A program made the position numbers and the translations under genes. Positions 1 through 8,216 of a stretch of DNA of 64,000 nt are shown in pieces (within the stretch, counting starts at the first letter, position 1; each line of letters opens with the position of its first letter). The notes below the pieces were generated by a model. It had not been told where the DNA came from. It did not search any database and worked only from the letters and a program-made list of their open reading frames with translations. The stretch is taken from the NCBI RefSeq assembly GCF_023898865.1, contig NZ_JAGSOV010000001.1:1-64000 (forward strand). The letters run 5' to 3'. The stretch comes from Pseudonocardia humida. Lineage in GTDB: Bacteria > Actinomycetota > Actinomycetes > Mycobacteriales > Pseudonocardiaceae.

Positions 1-1
1 C

Positions 2-403
2 CGCGCGGCCGCGGCGCTGGCCCGGGCCGTCGAGCTGGCCGGCGGGCTGGGGGCCGAGCCGCTGCGCGCGGCGGCCACCGACCTGGCCCGGCGCGCCCGG
101 CTGCCGCTGGGCGGGCGAGACGGGCGGGTCGCACCGGCCGGGGAGCTGCCCGCGCGGCTCGGGCTCACCCCGCGCGAGACCGAGGTGCTGGCCCTGGTCG
201 CGGCCGGCCTGGCCAACGCCGACATCGCCGAGCGGCTGTTCATCTCGACGAAGACGGCGAGCGTGCACGTGTCCAACATCCTGGGCAAGCTGCAGGTGGC
301 GAACCGGGTGGAGGCCGCCGCGGCGGCGCACCGCCTTGGCCTGGCCGGCGCGCCCACCCCGGCGGTGCCTCAGCCGCCGACCCGGTCCGGCGCGACCGGA
401 TAG
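2..403 (+). CDS. LuxR-family transcriptional regulator, C-terminal part (5' truncated)
   Basis: Only the C-terminal 133 residues are in the window; the reading frame is open from base 2. The end holds a LuxR-type helix-turn-helix: LTPRETEVLALVAAG, then ANADIAERLFISTKTASVHVSNIL and GKLQVANRVEAAAAAHRLGL are visible in the last 75 residues. The Ala/Leu/Arg-rich helices before it resemble the helical repeats found ahead of the HTH in large ATP-binding LuxR (MalT/LAL-type) regulators, but the ATPase part is outside the window, so the subclass is inference. No target gene can be assigned; the flavin reductase follows 85 bases downstream on the same strand. Confidence 0.88.
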   Translation, partial: RAAAALARAVELAGGLGAEPLRAAATDLARRARLPLGGRDGRVAPAGELPARLGLTPRETEVLALVAAGLANADIAERLFISTKTASVHVSNILGKLQVANRVEAAAAAHRLGLAGAPTPAVPQPPTRSGATG

Positions 404-488
404 GGCGCGCGCCCGATGCCCCACCGCCGCCTCAGGCCGAGCGTGCGTGGTGCGGCGGCCGACCGTGCCGCCCGGATCGGAGCCTCCC

Positions 489-1073
489 GTGCCCTCGCCC
501 GACCCCGCCCGACCCCGGACCGTCCTGGGGGTCGCCGGCAGCCTGCGCCGCGCCTCGGTCAACCGGGCCCTGCTCGCCGCGGCCGGCCACGAACTGCCCA
601 CCGGCGCCCGCCTCGTCGTCTACGACGACCTGGCCGCGCTGCCGCCGTTCGACGAGGACGCCGAGGCCGGGCCCGTGCACCCGGCCGTGGCCGGCCTGCG
701 CGCCGCCATCGCCGCGGCCGACGTCCTGCTGGTCGCCACCCCGGAGTACAACGCCTCGCTGCCCGGCGTGCTGAAGAACGCGCTGGACTGGGCCTCCCGC
801 CCGCACGGGAGCGCCGCGCTGGCGGGCAAGCCCGCCGCGGCCGTCGGCGCCGGGCCCGGTCCCAGCGGGGCGGCCACCGCCCAGGCCGACCTGCTGCGCG
901 TGCTCGCGCGGGCCGGGGCCGTGGCGTCCGGGGGCCCGCTGCCGGTGCCCGCCGCCTTCCGCGCCTTCGGCGAGGACGGTCGCCTGCTCGACCCGGAGCG
1001 CCGGGCCGCGCTGGCCGACCTGCTGCGTGCCCTCTGCGCCGCCGCCGGCACCCGCAGCGGGGCCGCGGCGTGA
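489..1073 (+). CDS. NADPH-dependent FMN reductase family protein
   Basis: A 194-residue flavodoxin-fold protein. The N-terminal GVAGSLRRASVNRALL segment is the FMN phosphate loop of NAD(P)H:FMN/quinone reductases (family motif GSxRxxSxN), and TPEYNASLPGVLKNALDW is the family's highly conserved second FMN-binding motif. The GTG at 489 is chosen because GGAG lies six bases upstream and the fold begins just after it; the frame is open further upstream but that part looks like non-coding composition. Predicted cytosolic, reducing FMN or quinones with NAD(P)H. Its stop overlaps the start of the MFS gene (GTGA), so the two are probably co-translated; a link between quinone/drug reduction and export is inference. 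Confidence 0.9.
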   Translation: MPSPDPARPRTVLGVAGSLRRASVNRALLAAAGHELPTGARLVVYDDLAALPPFDEDAEAGPVHPAVAGLRAAIAAADVLLVATPEYNASLPGVLKNALDWASRPHGSAALAGKPAAAVGAGPGPSGAATAQADLLRVLARAGAVASGGPLPVPAAFRAFGEDGRLLDPERRAALADLLRALCAAAGTRSGAAA

Positions 1074-2416
1074 GCGGGCCGGCCACCAGCCGGTGGTCGA
1101 CGGTCGTCGTGGTGTCGCTGGGCATCGTGCTCGGCTCGCTCGACATGACGATCGTCGCCGTCGCGCTGCCCGCGATCGGCGCCGAGCTCGGCGCGGGCCC
1201 GTCGAGCACGCAGTGGGTGCTGCTGGGCTACCTGCTGCCGCTGGTGGCGCTCAGCCTGCCGGCCGGGCGCTGGCTCGACCGGGCCGGCCCGCGGGCGGCG
1301 TTCCGGCTGGCGGTCGGCGGGTTCGGCGCGGCCAGCGCGCTCGTCGCCCTCGCGCCGGGCATCGAGCTCCTGGTCGCGGCGCGGGTGCTGCAGGGCGGCT
1401 TCGCCGCCCTGCTCAGCGTGCTCGGGCTGCCGATCGTGGCCGGGGCCGTGCGCCCCGAGCACCGGGCCAGGGCGATGAGCATCGTGCTCACCCTCATCCC
1501 GCTCAGCGGCGTGGTCGGACCCGCGGTGGGCGGCCTGCTGACCGACGCCGTCGGCTGGCGGACGATCTTCCTGGTCAACCTGCCGGTGGCCGCCGCGGCG
1601 CTGGCCCTCGCAGGCCTAACCATCCCGGCCGGACCGCCCGGCCGCACCGGGCTGCCCCGGCCCGACCGGGCCGCCGTCACCGACGCCGTGGTGCTGGGCG
1701 CGGGCACCACGGCACTGGTCCTCGCCCTCGACCTGCTCAGCGGTCCGGCCCCGGCACTGGCCCCGGCCGGGGCGCTCGCGGTGGCCGGCGCGATCGCCGT
1801 CGCGGTGTGGGCGCGCCGGCCCGACTCCCGGCCGGTCCTCGCGCTGCTGCGCCACCCCCGCATCGGCTGGTCGCTGCTCGCGCTGCTGGTCACCATCGCC
1901 GGCGTCGGGGCGGTCAACTTCCTCATCCCCTACGCGCTGGCCGACGGGGGCACCGACGCCGCCACCACCGGGCTGGTCCTGCTGGTGCTCTCCGCGGCGA
2001 TGGCGCTGACCTCGCCCCCGGCCGGTGTGCTGGCCGACCGGATCGGCACCGCGCCCGTGGTGCTCGCGGGCGCGGTGCTCGTGCTGGGCGGGGCGGGCTG
2101 GCTGCTCGCCGTCGGACCCGGGCCCGGGCCCGGCGCGCTGCTGGTGCCGATGGCGCTCGTCGGCGCGGGCAACGGGCTGTTCGCCGGGCCCAACGCCACC
2201 CGGGTGCTCGACGCCACCCCGCCCGGCGAGATCGGCGCGAGCAGCGGGCTCAGCTCGCTGGTGCGCACCACCGCGTTCACCCTCGGCCCGGCGCTGGCCG
2301 CCGCCGCCTGGACGGCGGGTACCGGCAACCTGACCGCGGGTGCGGTGCTGCTGGTGGCGCTGGCCGCGGTCGGTGTGCTGGCCGCGCTCCCACGGCGGCG
2401 GCCCGTGCGGCTGTGA
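1070..2416 (+). CDS. MFS transporter, DHA2 (EmrB/QacA-like) drug exporter
   Basis: A 448-residue integral membrane protein with regularly spaced hydrophobic segments across the whole length. The first segment carries LGSLDMTIVAVALPAI, the TM1 motif D of DHA2 drug:H+ antiporters, and GRWLDRAGPRAAF is the cytoplasmic loop 2-3 motif A. GVVGPAVGGLLTDAVGWRTIF matches motif C in TM5, which is diagnostic of antiporters. About 12-14 helices are expected. The GTG start overlaps the stop of the flavin reductase by four bases, implying an operon. Substrate unknown. Ends 20 bases from the convergent hisS stop. Confidence 0.92.
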   Translation: MSGPATSRWSTVVVVSLGIVLGSLDMTIVAVALPAIGAELGAGPSSTQWVLLGYLLPLVALSLPAGRWLDRAGPRAAFRLAVGGFGAASALVALAPGIELLVAARVLQGGFAALLSVLGLPIVAGAVRPEHRARAMSIVLTLIPLSGVVGPAVGGLLTDAVGWRTIFLVNLPVAAAALALAGLTIPAGPPGRTGLPRPDRAAVTDAVVLGAGTTALVLALDLLSGPAPALAPAGALAVAGAIAVAVWARRPDSRPVLALLRHPRIGWSLLALLVTIAGVGAVNFLIPYALADGGTDAATTGLVLLVLSAAMALTSPPAGVLADRIGTAPVVLAGAVLVLGGAGWLLAVGPGPGPGALLVPMALVGAGNGLFAGPNATRVLDATPPGEIGASSGLSSLVRTTAFTLGPALAAAAWTAGTGNLTAGAVLLVALAAVGVLAALPRRRPVRL

Positions 2417-2436
2417 CGGGGCGGACCGGCGGGCGC

Positions 2437-3768
2437 TCAGCCCAGCCGGTCGCGCACCACGGCGACGACGTCGGCGAGCGCGACCGACTCCTGCTCGCCC
2501 CCGGCCATGTCCTTGACCCCGATCGTGCCGGCGGCCAGGTCGCGCTCGCCGAGCACCAGCGCCAGCCGGGCCCCGGACCGGTCGGCGGCCTTCATCGCGC
2601 CCTTGAGCCCGCGCCCGCCGTAGGCCAGGTCGACCCGGACGCCGCCGCGGCGCAGCGCGGCGGCCACGGTGACCAGCTCGGCCGTCGCCGCCTGCCCGAG
2701 CGGCACGCCGAACACCTCGCAGCGCGCCTCCGACCACGGCGCCAGGCCCTCTGCCCGGCAGGCCAGCAGCGTGCGATCGACCCCGAGGCCGAAGCCGACC
2801 CCGGGCAGCGGCTGGCCGCCGAGGGTGGCCATGAGGCCGTCGTAGTGCCCGCCGCCGCCGATGCCGGACTGGGCGCCCAGCCCGTCGTGCACGAACTCGA
2901 AGGTGGTCTTGGTGTAGTAGTCCAGGCCGCGCACCATCCGCGGGTTCGGCACGTAGGCGACGCCGAGCGCGTCGAGGTGGGCCAGCACCGCGGCGTGGTG
3001 CTCGGCCGCCGCCGCGGACAGGTGGTCCACCAGCAGCGGCGCGTCGGCCACCATGGCCCGCACCTCGGGGCGCTTGTCGTCGAGCACGCGCAGCGGGTTG
3101 AGCCGGGCGCGTGCCCGGGTGGGCTCGTCGAGCGGCAGCCCGGCCAGGAACTCCCGCAGCAGCTCGGAGTAGGCCGGGCGGCACTCGGCGTCGCCCAGCG
3201 AGGTGATCTCCAGCCGGTAGCCGGTGAGGCCGAGTGCGCTGAAGCCCTCGTCGGCCACCGCGATGACCTCGGCGTCCAGCGCCGGGTCGTCGACGCCGAT
3301 GGCCTCGATCCCGACCTGCTGCAGCTGGCGGTAGCGCCCGGCCTGCGGGCGCTCGTAGCGGAAGAACGGGCCGGCGTAGCGCAGCTTCGCCGGCAGGCCC
3401 GCGCGGTCGAGCCCGTGCTCGATCACCGCGCGGACGACGCCCGCGGTGCCCTCGGGGCGCAGCGTCACCGAGCGGTCGCCGCGGTCGGCGAAGGTGTACA
3501 TCTCCTTGGACACGACGTCGGTCGACTCGCCCACGCCGCGCGCGAACAGCGCGGTGTCCTCGAAGACCGGCAGCTCGACCAGGCCGTAGCCGGCCCGGGC
3601 CGCCGCGGCCTGCAGGGTGTCGCGGACGTGCTCGAAACCGGCCGAGGCGGGGGGCACGTAGTCGGGCACGCCCTTGGGCGCCGACAGCGCGGCGGGGCGG
3701 GGCTCCGGCGGGGTGGGCACGGCGGTCTCCGGGGTGTGGGGGTCGCGGGTGGTGGGGGTGGTGGTCAC
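2437..3768 (-). CDS. hisS: Histidyl-tRNA synthetase
   Basis: Class II synthetase of 443 residues, charging tRNA-His. Visible are the N-terminal KGVPDYVPP motif 1 region, motif 2 ([22 protein letters not shown] region), the histidine-specific [13 protein letters not shown] motif and [11 protein letters not shown] in the active site, and a C-terminal anticodon-binding domain with [15 protein letters not shown]. The GTG start at 3768 overlaps the stop of the metallo-hydrolase (GTGA), indicating translational coupling; the open frame upstream of it is the shadow of that gene. The first 30 residues are Thr/Pro-rich and probably disordered. The hydrolase-hisS pairing is common in actinobacteria. 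Confidence 0.97.
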   Translation of the reverse strand: MTTTPTTRDPHTPETAVPTPPEPRPAALSAPKGVPDYVPPASAGFEHVRDTLQAAAARAGYGLVELPVFEDTALFARGVGESTDVVSKEMYTFADRGDRSVTLRPEGTAGVVRAVIEHGLDRAGLPAKLRYAGPFFRYERPQAGRYRQLQQVGIEAIGVDDPALDAEVIAVADEGFSALGLTGYRLEITSLGDAECRPAYSELLREFLAGLPLDEPTRARARLNPLRVLDDKRPEVRAMVADAPLLVDHLSAAAAEHHAAVLAHLDALGVAYVPNPRMVRGLDYYTKTTFEFVHDGLGAQSGIGGGGHYDGLMATLGGQPLPGVGFGLGVDRTLLACRAEGLAPWSEARCEVFGVPLGQAATAELVTVAAALRRGGVRVDLAYGGRGLKGAMKAADRSGARLALVLGERDLAAGTIGVKDMAGGEQESVALADVVAVVRDRLG

Positions 3769-4472
3769 AGCCCGCGCCTCCGCGCCGGCTCCGCGGGGCC
3801 CGACCCGGGGCCCAGGTCCTGCAGGAACGGGTTGGACGCCCGCTCGCGCCCGACGGTGGTGGTCGGCCCGTGGCCGGGCAGCACGAGCGTGGAGTCGTCC
3901 AGCACCAGCAGCTTGTCGCGCAGGCTGGCCTGCATCTGCGCGAAGTCGCCGCCGGGCAGGTCGGTGCGCCCGATCGAGCCGGCGAACAGGGTGTCGCCGG
4001 CCAGCAGCACCTCGACGCCCTCCTCGGTCGGGGTGCGGAAGACCGCCGAGCCGGGCGTGTGGCCCGGGGTGTGGTCGACGGTGAAGCTCAGCCCGGCGAG
4101 CTCCAGCGCGGCGCCGTCGTCGAGGTGGCGGACCTCGCGCGGCTCGCGCAGCTCCAGCCGCCCGCCGAACATCGCGGTGGCCTGCGCGGACAGCCCCTTC
4201 ATCGGGTCGGCCAGCATCTCCCGGTCGCCCGGGTGGATCCACGCCGGCACGTCGTGGCCGTCGCAGACCGGCGCCACGCTGAAGGTGTGGTCGAAGTGGC
4301 CGTGGGTGAGCAGCACGGCCACCGGGGTCAGCCGGTGCTCGACCAGCAGCTCCTCGAGCGGCTCGACGGCGTCCTGGCCGGGGTCGACCACGATGCACGC
4401 CCCGCCGGCCGCCGGCGCCACCACGTAGCAGTTGGTCTGGAACGACCCGGCCGGAAATCCTGCGACAAGCAC
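3765..4472 (-). CDS. MBL-fold metallo-hydrolase (glyoxalase II / YcbL-like)
   Basis: A 235-residue metallo-beta-lactamase-fold hydrolase. THGHFDH is the dinuclear metal motif (HxHxDH), followed by the third ligand in HTPGHTPGS, Asp in [19 protein letters not shown], and the last His in [13 protein letters not shown]. These match the short glyoxalase II-like group that lacks the glutathione-binding C-terminal domain, so the thioester substrate is uncertain in a mycothiol-type organism. Start is GTG at 4472, the first codon after a TAGGCT box, consistent with a leaderless mRNA. It is first gene of the hydrolase-hisS pair. Confidence 0.9.
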   Translation of the reverse strand: MLVAGFPAGSFQTNCYVVAPAAGGACIVVDPGQDAVEPLEELLVEHRLTPVAVLLTHGHFDHTFSVAPVCDGHDVPAWIHPGDREMLADPMKGLSAQATAMFGGRLELREPREVRHLDDGAALELAGLSFTVDHTPGHTPGSAVFRTPTEEGVEVLLAGDTLFAGSIGRTDLPGGDFAQMQASLRDKLLVLDDSTLVLPGHGPTTTVGRERASNPFLQDLGPGSGPAEPARRRGL

Positions 4473-4478
4473 CCGACC

Positions 4479-4484
4479 AGCCTA
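4479..4484 (-). promoter_or_regulatory. -10 box, leaderless start of the MBL-hisS operon
   Basis: TAGGCT on the minus strand lies six bases before the GTG start at 4472. TANNNT six to seven bases before a start codon is the hallmark of actinobacterial leaderless transcripts. No clear -35 element seen. Confidence 0.6.
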
Positions 4485-4624
4485 GGCCGTCGCCCCCACC
4501 GGTATTCGGGCGGTGAAGGGCTGGTCGGACCGCGTCCCCTCACAGGGACCGCTCAGGTGAGCTGGATATCCTGCGGCCCGGTCGAACGTCGACCGACGGC
4601 GTGACGGGTGTGAGGAGCGTGCGG

Positions 4625-5467
4625 GTGGCGACCAATCAGATGCGGCGGGAGGCGGCCAAGCGCAAGCTCGAGCGCCAGCAGGAGCGCAGGGCCGCCCAGG
4701 CCAAGCGCCGCCAGCAGGTCGCGATCATCAGCTCGGTCGCCGTCGTCGTGGTCGTCGTGGTCGGCCTCGTGCTGCTCAGCACCCTGACCGGCGGGGAGGG
4801 CGAGCCCACCGCAGCCGACCCGGCCGCGGCCCCGACCACCACCGAGGCCGCCCCGGCCCGCGCACTGGGCGACTGCGCCTTCACCCCGACGCCCGACGAG
4901 CCCGCGGCCAAGCCGGCCCCGGTGCCGCCGTCGGGCGCGGTCGGCACCTCGGGCACGGTGGCCGCGACGCTGCAGACCGACCGCGGCCCCATCCCGCTCA
5001 CCCTGGACCGCGCCACCGGGCCGTGCGCCGTGGAGAGCTTCGTCAGCCTGGCCGGCGCCGGGTACTTCGACGGAACGCCCTGCCACCGGCTGACCACCAG
5101 CGAGAGCCTCAAGGTGCTGCAGTGCGGCGACCCGACCGGGCTGGGCACCGGCGGCCCCGGCTACACCCTGAACGACGAGCCGCCCACCGCGCTGGCCACC
5201 GACCCGCAGTCCGGGGCCTCGGTCTACCCGCGCGGCACCGTGGCGATGGCCAAGACCTCCGCCCCCGACTCGGGTGGCAGCCAGTTCTTCCTGGTCTACG
5301 CCGACTCGGTGCTCCCGCCGGAGTACACGGTCTTCGGCACCATCGGCGAGCCCGGCCTGGCCACGCTCGACGCGATCGCCGCCGCGGGGTCGGACGGCTC
5401 CAGCGGCAGCCCGACCGATGGTGCGCCGCTGTCGCCGGTGACGATCCAGACCGCCTCGATCGGCTGA
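4625..5467 (+). CDS. Membrane-anchored cyclophilin-type peptidyl-prolyl isomerase
   Basis: A 280-residue protein with a basic coiled N-terminus (REAAKRKLERQQERRAAQAKRR), one membrane span at about residues 32-52, a Pro/Ala linker and an extracytoplasmic cyclophilin domain. Conserved cyclophilin features include SFVSLAGAGYFDGTPCHRL, GPGYTLNDEPP and GGSQFFLVY. It should catalyse proline cis/trans isomerisation of exported proteins. Start chosen at GTG 4625 because GAGGAG lies seven bases upstream and the family typically begins MATNQxRREAAKRKLE; GTG 4601, 4610 and 4619 are in frame but lack that support. In related genomes this gene lies next to rel, as it nearly does here. Confidence 0.92.
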   Translation: MATNQMRREAAKRKLERQQERRAAQAKRRQQVAIISSVAVVVVVVVGLVLLSTLTGGEGEPTAADPAAAPTTTEAAPARALGDCAFTPTPDEPAAKPAPVPPSGAVGTSGTVAATLQTDRGPIPLTLDRATGPCAVESFVSLAGAGYFDGTPCHRLTTSESLKVLQCGDPTGLGTGGPGYTLNDEPPTALATDPQSGASVYPRGTVAMAKTSAPDSGGSQFFLVYADSVLPPEYTVFGTIGEPGLATLDAIAAAGSDGSSGSPTDGAPLSPVTIQTASIG

Positions 5468-5477
5468 CCCGCAGCCG

Positions 5478-7082
5478 GTGACCGCCCGACGCCTCGGGGT
5501 CGCCGCCGCGCTCGCGGCGGCGACCCTGCTGGCGTCCTGCGCCCCGCCCGAGGCCGGCCCGCCGGGTCTCGGCGAGCGCGTCGTCGTCGAGCAGGGCGAG
5601 CTGCACGGCCGCACCGACGGCGACGTGCTGCGCTTCCGCGGCATCCCGTTCGCCGCCCCGCCGGTCGGCGAGCGCCGCTGGCTCGCCCCCGGCCCACCCG
5701 AGCCCTGGACCGGGGTCCGCGAGGCCACCGAGCCCGGGCCGCGGTGCCCGCAGGGCCCGGCCCCGGCGGGCGCCCCGCACGCCACCGCGGGCAGCCTCGA
5801 GGAGGACTGCCTGACCCTGGACGTCACCGTGCCCGCTGGCACGCCCGGCGACGCCCGGTTGCCGGTGCTGGTGTGGCTGCACGGCGGCGGGTTCAGCGCG
5901 GGGTCGGGCGGCGACGTCGACCCGCGGCGCCTGGTGCGGGCCGGGCCGCTGGTCGCGGTCACGCTGAACTACCGGCTGGGCGCGCTGGGCTTCCTCGGCC
6001 TGCCCGGCCTGGCCGACTCGGGCTCGTTCGGGCTGCTCGACCAGCAGCAGGCGCTGCGCTGGGTGCAGCGCAACGCCGCTGCGTTCGGCGGCGACCCCGA
6101 CAACGTCACGCTGGCCGGGGAGTCGGCGGGCGCGGACGGTGCCTGCGCGCAGATCGCCGCACCCGCCGCGGAGGGCCTGTTCCGGCGGGCCGTCCTGCAG
6201 AGCGGGGGCTGCGGCTCGGCCAACCTGACCGACGTCATCCGGCCCGGGACCGGCCCCGGCGGCGACACCTGGAAACCGCTGGAGCTCGTGGAGTCGACCG
6301 GCGTCGAGGTGGCCGAGGAGCTCGGCTGCCCGGACCCGGGGTCGGCCGCGCAGTGCCTGCGCGCGGCGCCGGTCGAGCGGCTGCTCGGCACCGGCGACAC
6401 CTACTGGAGCCCGGCGGTCGGCACGCCGACGCTGCCGCGCCGTCCCTCGGACCTGGTCGCCGACGGCGAGCTGCGTCCCACCCCGGTGCTGGCCGGGACG
6501 ACGGCGGCCGAGGGGACGCTGTTCACCGACCTGTTCTTCGTCCGCGGTGAGGGCCCGATCACCGGGGACCGGTTCGCCGAGCTCCTCGACGACGCGGCGG
6601 GCCGGCGCGCCGCCCGGGCCCGTACGGCGTACCCGACCGAGGGCCGCTCCCCCGGCCGGGCCTGGTCGGACGTGATCACCGACCGGGGCTACGCCTGCCC
6701 CGCCCTGGACGCCTACCGGGCGATGGGCCGGCGCGCTCCGCTGTTCGCCTACGAGTTCACCGACCCGAGCGCGCCCGCGACGTTCACCGCGCTGCCGCCC
6801 GACCTGTCCGGCGCGGCCACCCACGGCGCCGAGGTGGCCTACCTGCTCGACCTCGTCCCGGGCCAGCCCGCGCTCGACCCGGCGCAGCGGGAGCTGGCCG
6901 ACCGGATGGTCGCCGCGTGGGCCCGGTTCGCCACCACCGGCGACCCGAGCCCGCCCGGTGGGCCGGCGTGGCCGCGCTGGACCGGCGAGGGGCAGATCAC
7001 CACCCTGGGACCGGGTGCGCCGGCCCCGCGCACCGGCCCCGAGTTCGCCGACGCCCACCGCTGCCGGCTGTGGACGGGCTGA
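5478..7082 (+). CDS. Type B carboxylesterase, lipoprotein
   Basis: A 534-residue alpha/beta hydrolase of the carboxylesterase/cholinesterase family. The first 21 residues form a lipoprotein signal with the lipobox LLASC (Cys21), so the enzyme is likely membrane-attached outside the cell. Family hallmarks are FRGIPFAAPPVGERRW, EDCLTLDV, LHGGGFSAGSG (oxyanion hole) and GESAGA, whose Ser216 is the nucleophile; a His in ATHGAEVAYLLD near the C-terminus fits the triad. The acid residue is not certain from reading. GTG start 10 bases after the cyclophilin stop. Ester substrate unknown. Confidence 0.93.
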   Translation: MTARRLGVAAALAAATLLASCAPPEAGPPGLGERVVVEQGELHGRTDGDVLRFRGIPFAAPPVGERRWLAPGPPEPWTGVREATEPGPRCPQGPAPAGAPHATAGSLEEDCLTLDVTVPAGTPGDARLPVLVWLHGGGFSAGSGGDVDPRRLVRAGPLVAVTLNYRLGALGFLGLPGLADSGSFGLLDQQQALRWVQRNAAAFGGDPDNVTLAGESAGADGACAQIAAPAAEGLFRRAVLQSGGCGSANLTDVIRPGTGPGGDTWKPLELVESTGVEVAEELGCPDPGSAAQCLRAAPVERLLGTGDTYWSPAVGTPTLPRRPSDLVADGELRPTPVLAGTTAAEGTLFTDLFFVRGEGPITGDRFAELLDDAAGRRAARARTAYPTEGRSPGRAWSDVITDRGYACPALDAYRAMGRRAPLFAYEFTDPSAPATFTALPPDLSGAATHGAEVAYLLDLVPGQPALDPAQRELADRMVAAWARFATTGDPSPPGGPAWPRWTGEGQITTLGPGAPAPRTGPEFADAHRCRLWTG

Positions 7083-7256
7083 CCGCTCAGCCCGCCGCGC
7101 CACCACCCACACCGTCACTGACCTGGCAGTTTCTCGCCAGGTCGAACCCGGCCACGGGGCAGCGGCCGCGCGTACCGTGCCCGGCGTGATCCGCTGCTCG
7201 ACCCAAGTCCGGTTGGTCCGCCTGGGCGCTCCGCACATCCATCCGGGCGGTGCGCC
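7083..7256. other. Intergenic region, esterase to VWA gene
   Basis: 174 bases without a convincing gene. It should hold the promoter of the VWA gene; I see no strong -35/-10 pair and no clear hairpin. Confidence 0.4.
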
Positions 7257-8204
7257 GTGCTGAGGTTCCTCGAACCGGGCTGGCTGTGGCTGCTGCTGCT
7301 CGCCCCCGTCCTGGTCACGGGCTACCTGCTCGAGTCGCGCCGCCGCGGCCGCGACGACCGCACCGTGCCGGTGCGCATCGTCGGGCCGGGTGGACCCGCC
7401 CGGCGCCGGGCCCGCACGTGGCCGCGCCACCTGCGGGCGGCGGCGTTCCTGCTCGCGGTCGTCGCCGTGGTCCTCGCGCTGGCCCAACCGGTCGGCGTCG
7501 TCCCCGGGCTCACCACCCGCGAGGGCACCGTCGTGGTCGCCCTGGACGTCTCGAACTCGATGGAGGCCACCGACGTGGCCCCCTCGCGGCTCGCCGCGGC
7601 GACCGAGGCCGCTCGCACGTTCGTGTCCGCGGTGCCGGCGGACTTCCAGGTCGGGTTGGTGCTGTTCGCCGGCAGCGCGGACATCGCCGTGCGGCCCTCG
7701 CGCGACCGCGCCGCGCTGCTGGCCGAGCTGACCGAGCCGCGGCTGAGGTCGGGTACCGCGATCGGCGACGCCGTGCTCCGGTCGGTGGACGCGGTGCGCG
7801 GCACCCTGCTCGACCCGGCGGCCGACCGCGCCCCGGCCCGCATCGTGCTGCTCTCCGACGGCGACAGCACCAACGGCGCCCCGCTGGCCGAGGCCGCCGC
7901 GGCGGCCACCGCCGCCGACATCCCGGTCTCCACCATCGCCTACGGCACCCAGAAGGGCGTGACCAGCACCGGGACCCCGGTCCCGGTCGACACCGACGCG
8001 CTGGCCGAGCTGGCCGCCGCCACCGGTGGGCAGCCCTACCTCGCCGAGACCGCCGACCAGCTGCGCGCGGCCTACGCCGACATCGGGCAGGCCATCGGCG
8101 ACGACGGCGAACGGCCCCTGATCACCGCCGTCCTGCTGGTCGCGCTCGGCGCGGCGCTGCTGAACGCGGCGGGGTCGCTCACCGCCGCGCCCCGCCCCGC
8201 CTGA
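7257..8204 (+). CDS. VWA-domain membrane protein (BatA/Rv1481-like)
   Basis: A 315-residue protein with two N-terminal membrane spans (about residues 6-24 and 61-78), a von Willebrand A domain and a C-terminal span at about 286-308. The MIDAS metal motif DVSNS (DxSxS) is at residues 97-101, with further support from SGTAIGDAV and LLSDGDSTNG. This is the architecture of BatA-like proteins encoded with MoxR AAA+ ATPases and DUF58 proteins. Neither partner is encoded here: the upstream gene is an esterase and the downstream gene is the convergent rel. Start GTG at 7257 has only a weak ribosome site. Function probably in envelope protein assembly, by family inference. Confidence 0.9.
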   Translation: MLRFLEPGWLWLLLLAPVLVTGYLLESRRRGRDDRTVPVRIVGPGGPARRRARTWPRHLRAAAFLLAVVAVVLALAQPVGVVPGLTTREGTVVVALDVSNSMEATDVAPSRLAAATEAARTFVSAVPADFQVGLVLFAGSADIAVRPSRDRAALLAELTEPRLRSGTAIGDAVLRSVDAVRGTLLDPAADRAPARIVLLSDGDSTNGAPLAEAAAAATAADIPVSTIAYGTQKGVTSTGTPVPVDTDALAELAAATGGQPYLAETADQLRAAYADIGQAIGDDGERPLITAVLLVALGAALLNAAGSLTAAPRPA

Positions 8205-8216
8205 GCGCCGCGGCGC

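Noticed and set aside
1027..4428. Long plus-strand frame of more than 1,100 codons through the MFS, hisS and hydrolase genes
   Set aside because: It is out of frame with the MFS gene and antisense to hisS and the hydrolase; the translation is Arg/Gly/Ala-rich without any domain. A high-GC shadow.
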